Positions 33,781-40,964 of a stretch of 64,000 nucleotides of DNA are shown piece after piece (positions within the stretch are counted from its first letter, which is position 1; the number at the start of each line of letters is the position of its first letter). The stretch is from Natronosalvus vescus (GTDB lineage: Archaea; Halobacteriota; Halobacteria; Halobacteriales; Natrialbaceae), in assembly GCF_023973145.1 (NCBI RefSeq), contig NZ_CP099546.1, positions 3,534,001 to 3,598,000 of the forward strand, read 5' to 3'. The notes beneath the pieces are model-generated. The model worked only from the letters and a program-made list of their open reading frames with translations, was not told where the DNA came from and did no database searches. A program made the position numbers and the translations under genes.

Positions 33781-33792
33781 GGAATATGTTCG
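33781..33792 (+). promoter_or_regulatory. CGAAY-N3-TTCG operator before the NnrS-like gene
   Basis: GGAATATGTTCG, one mismatch at the first base, centred 43.5 bases before ATG 33830. Confidence 0.62.
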
Positions 33793-33829
33793 GAGACACC
33801 TCGAGATAGCTGGCGACCGTACCTCGAAT

Positions 33830-35206
33830 ATGAGCGCACTCCCCGGATCGATCGACGCGGATCGAAGTCCGCCGCTGACGATCCCACTCAGACACTTTCT
33901 CGTCGGTCTCGCCGTCCTCCTCGCGGCCGTGGTGCTCGGAACGGTGAGCGCTATCGATAGCAGCCTCATTCCGGGTCATCAGTGGCTCGCGTACGTCCAC
34001 CTGCTGCTCGCGGGGTGGATCTGTCTCACGATAATGGGTGCGATGACGCAGTTCGTCCCCGTCTGGTCTGGCGTCCCGTTGCACTCGAGGCGGCTGGCCA
34101 ACGCCCAGCTGTGGATCGTCGTTACGGGAGTGGCGACGCTCGCCCTTACATTCCTCGCGGGGAGTTACCGACTGCTCCCCGTCGGTGCCGTCGTCATGCT
34201 CGCGGGGTTCTGGCTGTTCGTCTACAACGTCGGTCGGACGCTCCTTGTCGCACGTCCCTGGGACGTCACCGAGCGCCACTTCGCGATCGCGCTCGGGTTT
34301 TTCGTCGTGCTGACTGCACTCGGCGTCACGCTGGCGATCGGGTTTACGCGACCGCTCTTTGCCGACCTGCCGGTGAGCCAGCAGTCGGTGCGGATGGGAC
34401 ACGCGACGCTCGCCATCTACGGCACCGTGCTCACGACGATCTTCGGTGCGCTGTACCAGCTGGGGACGATGTTCACACAGTCGTCGCTCTACGGCGTCGA
34501 TCACTCCATTCAACGATTCGAGGAGTACGCCTTTCCGGTGGGTGTCGTCTCGTTGACGGCTGGTCGGCTCTTCGAACTGGCGGTACTCGCGCAGATCGGC
34601 GCCATCCTCGTGGTGGCGACAGTCCTGGCGTTCAGCGTGTTGCTCGCCCGCCGACTGTACACAGCACAGGTACCGTGGACGCCGATGCTGAGTCGGTACG
34701 TCGTACTGACGGTCGCGATGGCCACGTGGGCGCTCTGGAGCCTCCCGACCTGGATTCACGACCCACTCGCTCCGAACACCCTCTTTGGCCCACCGGGAGC
34801 GTTCTCCCTGCTCGTCCTCGGCGTAATCGGCTTCGTCATCCTCGGCACCCTCTATCACATCATCCCGTTCATCGTCTGGGTACACCGCTACAGCGACCGA
34901 CTCGGCCTCGAGGCAGTGCCGATGATCGACGACCTCTACGACGACCGACTGGCGGCCGTCGACTTCGTCGCGTTGACCATCGGACTCGGTTTGCTCATCG
35001 CGAGCGACGTCTTCGCGGTGCCATCCACGGTTGCGGTGGGTGGCGGCGTCCTCGTCAGCCTCGGCGTCGCCATCTTCGGCGCGAATATGGTGCTCGTGCT
35101 CCGCCGTCACAGCAACCAGCCCATCCGACGTATCCTGTTCGGCGGGCCGGAACCGGCGTCCGAAGCGGCCGCGGACAATGGGACGGTTCGATCAGGCGTC
35201 CGGTGA
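33830..35206 (+). CDS. Polytopic NnrS/heme-copper-oxidase-like membrane protein (12 TM)
   Basis: A 458-residue membrane protein with about 12 helices. Conserved His lie where heme or metal ligands sit in NnrS and cbb3 subunit I relatives: Y-V-H-L-L-L-A-G-W, G-H-A-T-L-A-I-Y-G-T, and Y-H-I-I-P-F-I-V-W-V-H-R-Y-S. The Tyr/Trp-rich proton-channel residues of true oxidases are not clear, so it is more likely a heme-binding or nitric-oxide-related relative than a working oxidase. The operator is centred 43.5 bases before ATG 33830. A second gene of this type is at 40965. The function is inferred. Confidence 0.72.
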   Translation: MSALPGSIDADRSPPLTIPLRHFLVGLAVLLAAVVLGTVSAIDSSLIPGHQWLAYVHLLLAGWICLTIMGAMTQFVPVWSGVPLHSRRLANAQLWIVVTGVATLALTFLAGSYRLLPVGAVVMLAGFWLFVYNVGRTLLVARPWDVTERHFAIALGFFVVLTALGVTLAIGFTRPLFADLPVSQQSVRMGHATLAIYGTVLTTIFGALYQLGTMFTQSSLYGVDHSIQRFEEYAFPVGVVSLTAGRLFELAVLAQIGAILVVATVLAFSVLLARRLYTAQVPWTPMLSRYVVLTVAMATWALWSLPTWIHDPLAPNTLFGPPGAFSLLVLGVIGFVILGTLYHIIPFIVWVHRYSDRLGLEAVPMIDDLYDDRLAAVDFVALTIGLGLLIASDVFAVPSTVAVGGGVLVSLGVAIFGANMVLVLRRHSNQPIRRILFGGPEPASEAAADNGTVRSGVR

Positions 35207-35334
35207 TCGACCCGAGAATCCCTTCCTTCCTCGCGGTTTTTTTGCCGAAAACCCCACGGTTCAGTCACGTCTCTCTCGAGCGGTGTTCGGCGGCCGCGGT
35301 CGACCAGCCTGCCAGACGATATCCACATCCGGCC

Positions 35335-36363
35335 CTAGCGCGGGGTCAGGCCCACCGCGTCTGCGAGTAATTCGTGTGACCGGAGGACGTCGTCGTGATC
35401 GGCGATGATGTTCTGGACGACGACGTCGTCGACGTCGACGCGCGCCGTCAACTGCTCGAGCAGCGACCGTATCGTGTCCGGGCTCCCCGAAATCGCTCGC
35501 GGCCACGAGTCCTCGGGGAGTGGATCGGGTGTTGGATCCGGTACACCGCCGAGTTCCTCGATCGCCGTTTCGACGTCGGGCGTTTTGCCGACGATCCCGC
35601 GTTGCATCCGCTGGTAGGTCGCCTCGGCACTCGCTCGAAGTCGGGCCGCGTCGTGATCGGTTTCGGCGCACACGGCGTTCACCGCCAGCATTCCCCGAGG
35701 CTCGTCCGGGCCAGCGTTGTGTTCCGACGGGGTGAAGTGTTCGCGGTAGGTCTCGAACGCCCGTTCGGCGAACATCGGACGGATGAACGCCGCAAAACAG
35801 TAGCGAAGGCCGAGTTCGCCGGCCATCTTCGCGCTCGAGGGACTGGAACCGAGCACCCACATCTCGGGAACGGTGTCGCCCGAACGGGGGAGCGACAACT
35901 CGCTGTAGTGATGGTCGTCGTCGAAGCCGCCGAAGAGGTGGTTTACCGTTTCTTCGATGTTCTCGGCGTGTCGTTCGTCCGGGTTCCGCTGGCGTCGTTC
36001 GGTACCGAGGGCGTGATCGGCCGCCGGGACGCCGGTCGCTCGTCCGAGGCCGAGATCGATACGACCCGGCGCCAGGGCGTCGAGCGTGGCGAACGTCTCC
36101 GCTACCTTGAACGGCTGATAGTGATTCAGGAGGATCGTTCCGGAGCCGAGTCGGATGTCGGTGGTCTTCGCGGACAGGTGTCCCAGCAATACTTCCGGGG
36201 TCGTGCTCGCCACGGACTCGGCCATCGCGTGGTGTTCCGCTACCCAGAACCTCGAGTAGCCGAGTCGGTCGGCCGTTCGCGCGAACTCGACGGTGTTCTC
36301 GTAAGCGTCAGTGGCAGTGCCCACGTCGGGAACCGGTGCGAGGTCGACGATGGAGAGGTTCAC
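35335..36363 (-). CDS. LLM-class flavin-dependent oxidoreductase
   Basis: A 342-residue luciferase-like monooxygenase with the MsnO8/alkanal pattern: a start with L-S-I-V-D-L-A-P-V, then R-F-W-V-A-E-H-H-A-M near residue 40, R-L-G-S-G-T-I-L-L-N-H-Y and the R-I-D-L-G-L-G-R-A-T-G block. These TIM-barrel enzymes use FMNH2 or F420; the cofactor is not decided by the sequence. It is convergent with the NnrS-like gene (129 nt between stops) and has no obvious operon partner. Confidence 0.88.
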   Translation of the reverse strand: MNLSIVDLAPVPDVGTATDAYENTVEFARTADRLGYSRFWVAEHHAMAESVASTTPEVLLGHLSAKTTDIRLGSGTILLNHYQPFKVAETFATLDALAPGRIDLGLGRATGVPAADHALGTERRQRNPDERHAENIEETVNHLFGGFDDDHHYSELSLPRSGDTVPEMWVLGSSPSSAKMAGELGLRYCFAAFIRPMFAERAFETYREHFTPSEHNAGPDEPRGMLAVNAVCAETDHDAARLRASAEATYQRMQRGIVGKTPDVETAIEELGGVPDPTPDPLPEDSWPRAISGSPDTIRSLLEQLTARVDVDDVVVQNIIADHDDVLRSHELLADAVGLTPR

Positions 36364-36523
36364 GATGGGTAATCGGGGTGCCAGCCGGAATAACGAAGCG
36401 GTAGCGGCGATCGGTTCGAGCGGGCGATCCCAGCGAATCGGTCACGAGACGGCGCTGTTGTCTATCGAACTGATTACCGTAGAGGATTGCCTGTGTTTTC
36501 AGCTATCGGCAATTGGCCCAGCG

Positions 36524-37396
36524 CTACAGCGCGATCAACGTCACCCCGACGACCGCGAGCACGGCCGCCAGGAGACGAATGAGAAAGTGGCGCTCGCCGA
36601 GCAAGATTCCGCCCAGAACGACGGCGACGATCGCCTGCGTGTTGATGACCGGCGAAGCGATGCTCGCCGGAAGGATGACGAAGGCGAGCGTCGTGACGTG
36701 TTCGCCGACCGCGACGATAGCACCGCCGAGCGCGAATTTGGGGAGATCCGGACGGACGTTCGCTGGTGGGTTGCGTACCGCGCTCGGGAGGAGGACGAGC
36801 AAGACGCCGAACAGGAGCAACGGCACCCACAGCGATTCGGGGATAGCGAGTTCTTGCAGTGCGACCCGCTTTCCGAGGTCACTGACCGCGTAACACATCG
36901 CACTGAGGAGCGCAAGCTGTGCCGGTCGCGAGTGAGCCGCCTTGGCGAACGGTTTGAAGAACCCACCCGGATCGTAGTTAGCGACGTACACTGCGGCCGT
37001 CGCAACGACGACGCCGAGAACCTGCAACGGTGTCAGCACCTGTCCGAGTAGCAGAATCTCGAGGGGGAGGACGAACAGCGGGACGATCTTGTTGATCGGA
37101 GTGACGTACGAGACGTCGCCGGCGCCGATGGCATACAGAAACAACACGAACGCCGCCGCCGTCGTCACAACAGTCAGCGCGAGGACGCCGACTTCTGACG
37201 TGCCGAACTCGGCGAAAATGTGCCTCGAGACGTCCGTTCTCGTCAGCGTCACCGGCAGGTACCACGCGATCGCGAACGCGTTGATGAGTACCGTGAGCAC
37301 CGCCGGGGAGTAGCCCGAAAAAGACCGCTTCAGGACGTAGATGTAGAAGCCCCAGACGAAGGCCGCGGTGATCGCAAACCCGAGTCCGGGATCCAT
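36524..37396 (-). CDS. DMT-superfamily (EamA) permease
   Basis: A 290-residue protein with ten membrane helices in two EamA repeats (about 1-140 and 150-290), the drug/metabolite transporter fold. The second-repeat signature E-R-H-F-L-I-R-L-L-A-A-V-L follows the usual L-G-E. The substrate is unknown. An inverted repeat CGAACGA (37405-37411) and TCGTTCG (37428-37434) lies just before the start and may be an operator. Confidence 0.85.
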   Translation of the reverse strand: MDPGLGFAITAAFVWGFYIYVLKRSFSGYSPAVLTVLINAFAIAWYLPVTLTRTDVSRHIFAEFGTSEVGVLALTVVTTAAAFVLFLYAIGAGDVSYVTPINKIVPLFVLPLEILLLGQVLTPLQVLGVVVATAAVYVANYDPGGFFKPFAKAAHSRPAQLALLSAMCYAVSDLGKRVALQELAIPESLWVPLLLFGVLLVLLPSAVRNPPANVRPDLPKFALGGAIVAVGEHVTTLAFVILPASIASPVINTQAIVAVVLGGILLGERHFLIRLLAAVLAVVGVTLIAL

Positions 37397-37404
37397 TGCG
37401 GTGT

Positions 37405-37434
37405 CGAACGAATGTGTGACACATCAGTCGTTCG
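37405..37434 (-). promoter_or_regulatory. Inverted repeat before the EamA permease gene
   Basis: CGAACGA and TCGTTCG arms flank TGTGTGACACA, itself partly palindromic. It begins 9 bases upstream of ATG 37396, so it overlaps the core promoter or 5' end of the transcript. Confidence 0.4.
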
Positions 37435-37570
37435 GTCGGCTGCCTGGCGGTAGTTCGACAGGCACTCGTCACAGAACCGGTTGCTGAGACGTGATCTGGA
37501 GTAATCGTGATAGCGCGACAGGTGGCCCTCGAGCGAACAGCGACAACTTCGTTACCAGTGCTATCGTGAT

Positions 37571-38227
37571 TCAGTACTCGGATACGGAGTCGACCCCAGA
37601 ACCACCCGAATCCGTTACGTCGACGTCCTCGAGGTACCGCGCCGGCAGGTACGCCCGCACCGGCGTCGGTACGAATCCGACGGCGACGGTCGCGAGGTCG
37701 GCGAGCACTCGTCGCAAAACGGTGTAGGTCGTTGCGACGACCAGTGCTGTGAGCACGACCCACTGGAGCACCCCCTCGATGACGAACAGCAGCGGGATTG
37801 CGAGTACGATCGAGGCCATCAGATCGCCGGGTGAACCGTCGTACCCAACCACTCGACGGGGCGCAATCCAGGTACCTCGGTAGTGATCGTACACCGCGCG
37901 ATCGGAGGTTCCCTCCCACGGGCGCAACTCGAGGCCGCTTCCGAATACGTCGGTGACGCAGTGGAGTGCGGCGGCGAGGAGGAACACGGCAACGGCGACG
38001 GTGGCCATGGTCGGAATGAGGAGTGCTGCGATGACCCCGCCGACTGCGAGAACGCTGTAGTACACCGGGAAGTGGAGGGTCTTCCGGTGGCCGGCGTACA
38101 TATCCAGGTCTGGAAGGATGCCACCGAGAAGCCCTGCAGCGAATGCGACGGGGGCGAACTCCGGCGCTACAGCTAGGAGTGGCAACGCGAGGGCCATCCC
38201 ACTGAGTGCGTGGGTTGGAAGCATCAT
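37571..38227 (-). CDS. Membrane-bound metal-dependent hydrolase, YbcI/DUF457 type
   Basis: A 218-residue membrane protein of the LexA-binding/YdjM (DUF457) type. It opens with M-M-L-P-T-H-A-L-S-G, whose His is a metal-ligand candidate; G-G-I-L-P-D-L-D-M follows near residue 40 and A-L-H-C-V-T-D-V-F later. It has about five membrane helices. Family function is poorly defined; a role in membrane or lipid hydrolysis is predicted. I placed the start at 38227 because the frame upstream is not family-like. It is followed upstream by the rhodanese gene on the same strand, 184 nt away. Confidence 0.8.
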   Translation of the reverse strand: MMLPTHALSGMALALPLLAVAPEFAPVAFAAGLLGGILPDLDMYAGHRKTLHFPVYYSVLAVGGVIAALLIPTMATVAVAVFLLAAALHCVTDVFGSGLELRPWEGTSDRAVYDHYRGTWIAPRRVVGYDGSPGDLMASIVLAIPLLFVIEGVLQWVVLTALVVATTYTVLRRVLADLATVAVGFVPTPVRAYLPARYLEDVDVTDSGGSGVDSVSEY

Positions 38228-38411
38228 CGTGACCTCCTTGAAGGGACAAAACACCTTGAGTGTGTCGCGAGTCAGTTGTACACACAGTGCAATATTCCAG
38301 ACCACGTGGATGTACTGCTCACACTCGTCATCTGTCGATCCGATTCGGGTCACTCGAGTGATCGCCTCGACGCGATACCGACGTCGCCACAACATCGACC
38401 CGATCCTGTCC

Positions 38412-38771
38412 TCACCAGAACATCGACCACAGTTTGTAACGCAACGACCCCTTCTGGTAGCCACTCCAGCCGCTCATTCCCCCAGCGAGCGTGGCCGCCT
38501 CGTATCCCTCGGTCTCGAGAATTCCGGTCGCTCGTCTGGCGACGACGCCCATTTTGCAGACGACAACCACGTCTCGATCGGTCGGTATCTCCTCGAGCCG
38601 GTCGCGGAACGCGGCTTTGTCACCTTTCCTCAACTCGTCGTAGACAGGGAGGTTGTAACTGCCAGCGATCGCATTTGCCCGGTGCAATCGCCGTGGTCGA
38701 ATATCGAGGACGAACAATTGCTCACCGGACTCGAGGCGGTCGTCCAGCTCGTCCGGACGAATGGTGTTCAT
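38412..38771 (-). CDS. Rhodanese-domain sulfurtransferase
   Basis: A 119-residue single rhodanese domain. The active-site loop is V-V-V-V-C-K-M-G-V-V-A-R-R with catalytic Cys72, and the entry motif is L-F-V-L-D-I-R-P near residue 20. It carries persulfide sulfur, for example for thiolation or cyanide detoxification. It ends with a hydrophobic W-S-M-F-W tail. I placed the start at ATG 38771; a TATATT element 8-15 bases farther upstream suggests a short leader or none. No operator of the palindrome series is found before it. Confidence 0.88.
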   Translation of the reverse strand: MNTIRPDELDDRLESGEQLFVLDIRPRRLHRANAIAGSYNLPVYDELRKGDKAAFRDRLEEIPTDRDVVVVCKMGVVARRATGILETEGYEAATLAGGMSGWSGYQKGSLRYKLWSMFW

Positions 38772-39118
38772 TAGATCTATATTGTATTCTGGACACAAAG
38801 CTACAGTGTTTGAGCCCGGCCTGATTCGTCTCGAGACGCTAATCGACGGAATCCTGGTAGTATGAATTATATATGCCAGAGGGATAATGTGCATTGGTTC
38901 CGGTACTATTATTTCTGTAGTTAGTGTAGTTACCAAAGCGCCCTTCTGCCACTCTCATTTACGCACATGTCTGTACAGCGATCGCTCCACGATTGTTCGA
39001 GCGACGGTCGTCCGGAATCGCCAGCATCGGAACGCTTCGACCCACTAATAGGCAGAAATTAGCAAAACAATTGTCATGTATCGGTTGATACTTGCGGCTC
39101 GCCACGGTAACACACAGT
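38772..39118. other. AT-rich intergenic region between rhodanese and rubrerythrin-like genes
   Basis: A 347-nt divergent promoter region. It contains an AATTATATAT element near 38868 and a direct repeat GTAGTTA-GT-GTAGTTA at 38917-38932. The repeat includes the 12-mer AGTTAGTGTAGT also present at 14864. No gene is supportable here. Confidence 0.4.
38919..38930 (+). promoter_or_regulatory. Second copy of AGTTAGTGTAGT
   Basis: Identical to the word at 14864-14875. It lies within a direct repeat of GTAGTTA spaced 9 bases apart. Confidence 0.3.
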
Positions 39119-39274
39119 ATGCCACACGATCAAGACATCGAAGGGGATACCTCAGAGATCAGTTCGGAATACGAGTGTTTGCAGTGTGGACTGGTAGTAA
39201 CCGCCCAAACACACCCTGGCGAATGCTCGAAGTGTGGCGGTGATTTCCAGAATCGGGCGAAGTCACTCGAGTGA
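39119..39274 (+). CDS. Rubrerythrin-like zinc-ribbon miniprotein
   Basis: A 51-residue protein with two C-x2-C knuckles (C-L-Q-C-G near residue 21 and C-S-K-C-G-G near residue 37), then the N-R-A ending. This is the layout of the haloarchaeal small rubrerythrin-like zinc-ribbon family. It probably binds one zinc or iron ion. The role is unknown; such miniproteins are abundant in haloarchaea. The frame before ATG 39119 does not match the family. Confidence 0.78.
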   Translation: MPHDQDIEGDTSEISSEYECLQCGLVVTAQTHPGECSKCGGDFQNRAKSLE

Positions 39275-39347
39275 GCCACGTCGACGAGCGAGACACTGCG
39301 ATTACGTGTCCACGGCTCTGAAATTACCGCCACTCCCCTATCGATAC

Positions 39348-39665
39348 TCAATCCCGTACGTACACCCGAGTGACGTGGCCGCCACAGCCACACTGCTCGA
39401 CGTACTCCCACTCGAGATCGATCTCCTCGGCCGTGTCCTGAAGCGTCTCGTATAGATACGTCGACGGATGGCCGTGTTCCCCGTGGGTAACCAGGTTGAC
39501 GTGATTGCCTGGGGAAGTGTGTTCGATCGCCTCGAGCGCCTGTCGCTCGAGGAGACTCCGATCCTCGGCGTGGTGTGGGTGCTCGAGGTTCGCCGACCAC
39601 GAGGTATCGTGGAGGCGGTCGGTAATCGGTGCCACGTCGCTATCGGATTCGGGTGTGCTCGTCAT
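39348..39665 (-). CDS. CGCGG-family putative radical-SAM-modified RiPP precursor
   Basis: A 105-residue precursor of the haloarchaeal CGCGG family. The long leader-like part carries N-L-E-H-P-x-H-A-E-D-R, A-I-E-H-T-S-P-G-N-H-V-N-L-V-T-H-G-E-H-G-H, and the C-terminal Cys motif E-Q-C-G-C-G-G-H (Cys92, Cys94). Family knowledge: such proteins are thought to be modified by a partner radical SAM enzyme. No radical SAM gene is present in this window, so the enzyme must be elsewhere. An operator centred 44.5 bases before ATG 39665 places it in the same regulon as the denitrification-type genes. Confidence 0.75.
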   Translation of the reverse strand: MTSTPESDSDVAPITDRLHDTSWSANLEHPHHAEDRSLLERQALEAIEHTSPGNHVNLVTHGEHGHPSTYLYETLQDTAEEIDLEWEYVEQCGCGGHVTRVYVRD

Positions 39666-39703
39666 ACCTGTGGATTAGCGCTCGGAGAGGAAGGGATCCT
39701 TCC

Positions 39704-39715
39704 CGAATCGGTTCG
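39704..39715 (-). promoter_or_regulatory. CGAAY-N3-TTCG operator before the CGCGG precursor
   Basis: CGAATCGGTTCG with extended flanks (CCCGAA and TTCGGG), centred 44.5 bases before ATG 39665. Confidence 0.66.
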
Positions 39716-39776
39716 GGCGTATTCTCAAGATGCGAGACCGCTGCTCTCGCCATACTATCGCCGTTGGGTCTCGTTC

Positions 39777-40004
39777 TCAGGCGTGTTCGATTCGGATCTC
39801 CCACTCGCTCGCGTCGACCTCGGTCGTGTCGTAGGTGAACCCGCGCTGTTCGAGGACGGTGTACAGCGGTTCCGGTTCGAAGCTATTCACTAACAGAAAG
39901 GTTTCGCCGGTCTCGAGCGCATCGAGTTCGGCCATGATGTCGCTGAACGGTTCGCCGTCGATCTCTCGAGCGTCGAGGACGCGGTCTGCTTCGTCGTTTG
40001 CCAT
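39777..40004 (-). CDS. DUF2249 domain protein
   Basis: A 75-residue single DUF2249 domain. Family features: V-L-D-A-R-E-I-D, then L-E-T-G-E-T-F-L-L-V-N-S-F-E-P-E-P-L-Y and the C-terminal W-E-I-R-I strand. DUF2249 proteins are TusA/SirA-like small proteins and often neighbour nitrite or nitrous-oxide reductase genes. A TATA-like GTATATATT lies about 31 bases before the start, and a weak palindrome (CGATCATCTTCG, 40044-40055) is centred 45.5 bases before it. Function is not established. Confidence 0.8.
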   Translation of the reverse strand: MANDEADRVLDAREIDGEPFSDIMAELDALETGETFLLVNSFEPEPLYTVLEQRGFTYDTTEVDASEWEIRIEHA

Positions 40005-40043
40005 CGTCGCTCGCTACGTGAACGTCACGAGTATATATTCCGA

Positions 40044-40055
40044 CGATCATCTTCG
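40044..40055 (-). promoter_or_regulatory. Weak CGAAY-N3-TTCG-like site before DUF2249
   Basis: CGATCATCTTCG keeps CGA and TTCG but has three central/left mismatches. Its centre is 45.5 bases before ATG 40004, the spacing of the series, so I list it as a candidate only. Confidence 0.4.
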
Positions 40056-40081
40056 CCACCGGCTCCGTCAGCGTACGAGTC

Positions 40082-40093
40082 CGAATATATTCG
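40082..40093 (+). promoter_or_regulatory. Perfect CGAATATATTCG operator between divergent genes
   Basis: Identical to the site at 24925. It lies 55.5 bases before ATG 40143 (HTH gene) and 83.5 before ATG 40004 (DUF2249), about 11 bases farther from the HTH start than the other members of the series. Confidence 0.6.
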
Positions 40094-40142
40094 CGACGAA
40101 CTACTGGAATCTGGGCCGCGACCCTTCGAATACGTCGATACT

Positions 40143-40466
40143 ATGGCTGCTGAATCACCGATGGCATACCCAGAAGCGGACGTCGACCGGGTACTCACCG
40201 CATTGAGCGATCCCGCCTGTCGAACACTCCTGTCCGAGCTCCTCGAGCCCCTGACGGCCCAGGATCTCGACGATCGGTGTGATCTCTCGACGTCGACCGT
40301 GTATCGCAAACTCGACCTGTTGACCGAGAGCGGCCTGGTCGAAAAACGGGTTACGCTCACTCCCAACCACACACATACGACCGAGTACCGGATCACGTTC
40401 GATGAGCTCACCCTCTCACTCGACGACGATGGTCGGCTCGCCTGCCCTATCGGGCTGGGTAAGTAA
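40143..40466 (+). CDS. ArsR-like winged-helix regulator
   Basis: A 107-residue DNA-binding protein. It has the ArsR/HTH-20 opening (V-L-T-A-L-S-D-P-A-C-R-T-L-L), the recognition helix region L-S-T-S-T-V-Y-R-K-L-D-L-L and the wing with V-E-K-R-V-T. No metal-binding Cys pair is seen, so the signal is unknown. Proteins of this kind accompany nitrite-reductase gene sets in haloarchaea (from memory). The identical palindrome upstream of the HTH-10 regulator also lies before this gene. Its stop is 4 nt from the convergent MoaD-like stop. Confidence 0.82.
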   Translation: MAAESPMAYPEADVDRVLTALSDPACRTLLSELLEPLTAQDLDDRCDLSTSTVYRKLDLLTESGLVEKRVTLTPNHTHTTEYRITFDELTLSLDDDGRLACPIGLGK

Positions 40467-40469
40467 CAG

Positions 40470-40871
40470 CTAACAACAGAAGAAAAACGGATTCATCAAC
40501 GCGACCCGGTCGCCCTCCTCGAGGCGCGTCTCGAACCCGTCGTAGTGTTCGTTGAACCGGCCGTTGACGAAGATCCGGGCGTACGCCCGGGTCTGATCAC
40601 CCTCGGGGTTCTTTCGCCAGGTGCCAGGTAGCTCGTCGGGAGCCGGGGCCCATCCGTGTGCGGTCGACTCCGCTTCCGTCTCGGCGATCAGTAACTCCTC
40701 GACGTCGTACTCTTCGAAAAATGCCTCGAGGAACTCCCTGAGAGTCGTTCCCTCGAACGTGTACTCGAAGCGATGATCCCCGACGGCCGTCCGCACGTGA
40801 CCCGTACAGACCACCTCGACGGTCGTCAGTGGCGATTGTGGATCCTCGCTCGCGCTCGCCCGTGTTCCCAT
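40470..40871 (-). CDS. MoaD/ThiS-like ubiquitin-fold protein ending in Cys-Cys
   Basis: A 133-residue protein with a beta-grasp plan: a strand with V-E-V-V-C-T-G, L-R-E-F-L-E-A-F-F, and the final V-N-G-R-F-N-E-H then G-D-R-V-A-L-M-N-P-F. Instead of the Gly-Gly end of sulfur carriers it finishes F-F-F-C-C. It may be a modified carrier, or an adaptor for pterin-related cofactors. The operator CGAACGTATTCG is centred 44.5 bases before ATG 40871. A longer start at 40898 (ATG nine codons upstream) would place the operator only 17 bases away, so I rejected it. Confidence 0.68.
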   Translation of the reverse strand: MGTRASASEDPQSPLTTVEVVCTGHVRTAVGDHRFEYTFEGTTLREFLEAFFEEYDVEELLIAETEAESTAHGWAPAPDELPGTWRKNPEGDQTRAYARIFVNGRFNEHYDGFETRLEEGDRVALMNPFFFCC

Positions 40872-40909
40872 AACCGAAGAGACGGCAGCCAGCAACAAAC
40901 AGCCCCTCC

Positions 40910-40921
40910 CGAACGTATTCG
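40910..40921 (-). promoter_or_regulatory. CGAAY-N3-TTCG operator before the MoaD-like gene
   Basis: CGAACGTATTCG, both half-sites perfect, centred 44.5 bases before ATG 40871; it decides the start codon choice. Confidence 0.66.
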
Positions 40922-40964
40922 GGCGACGTTCCGTGACGAGAGATGCTGGTGTCGAGCGCGTGGA

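Noticed and set aside
33308..35110. 600-codon open frame on the minus strand opposite the NnrS-like gene
   Set aside because: Its product is His/Arg/Glu-rich with no domain, typical of the antisense frame of a GC-rich gene; the plus strand has clear membrane helices and an operator.
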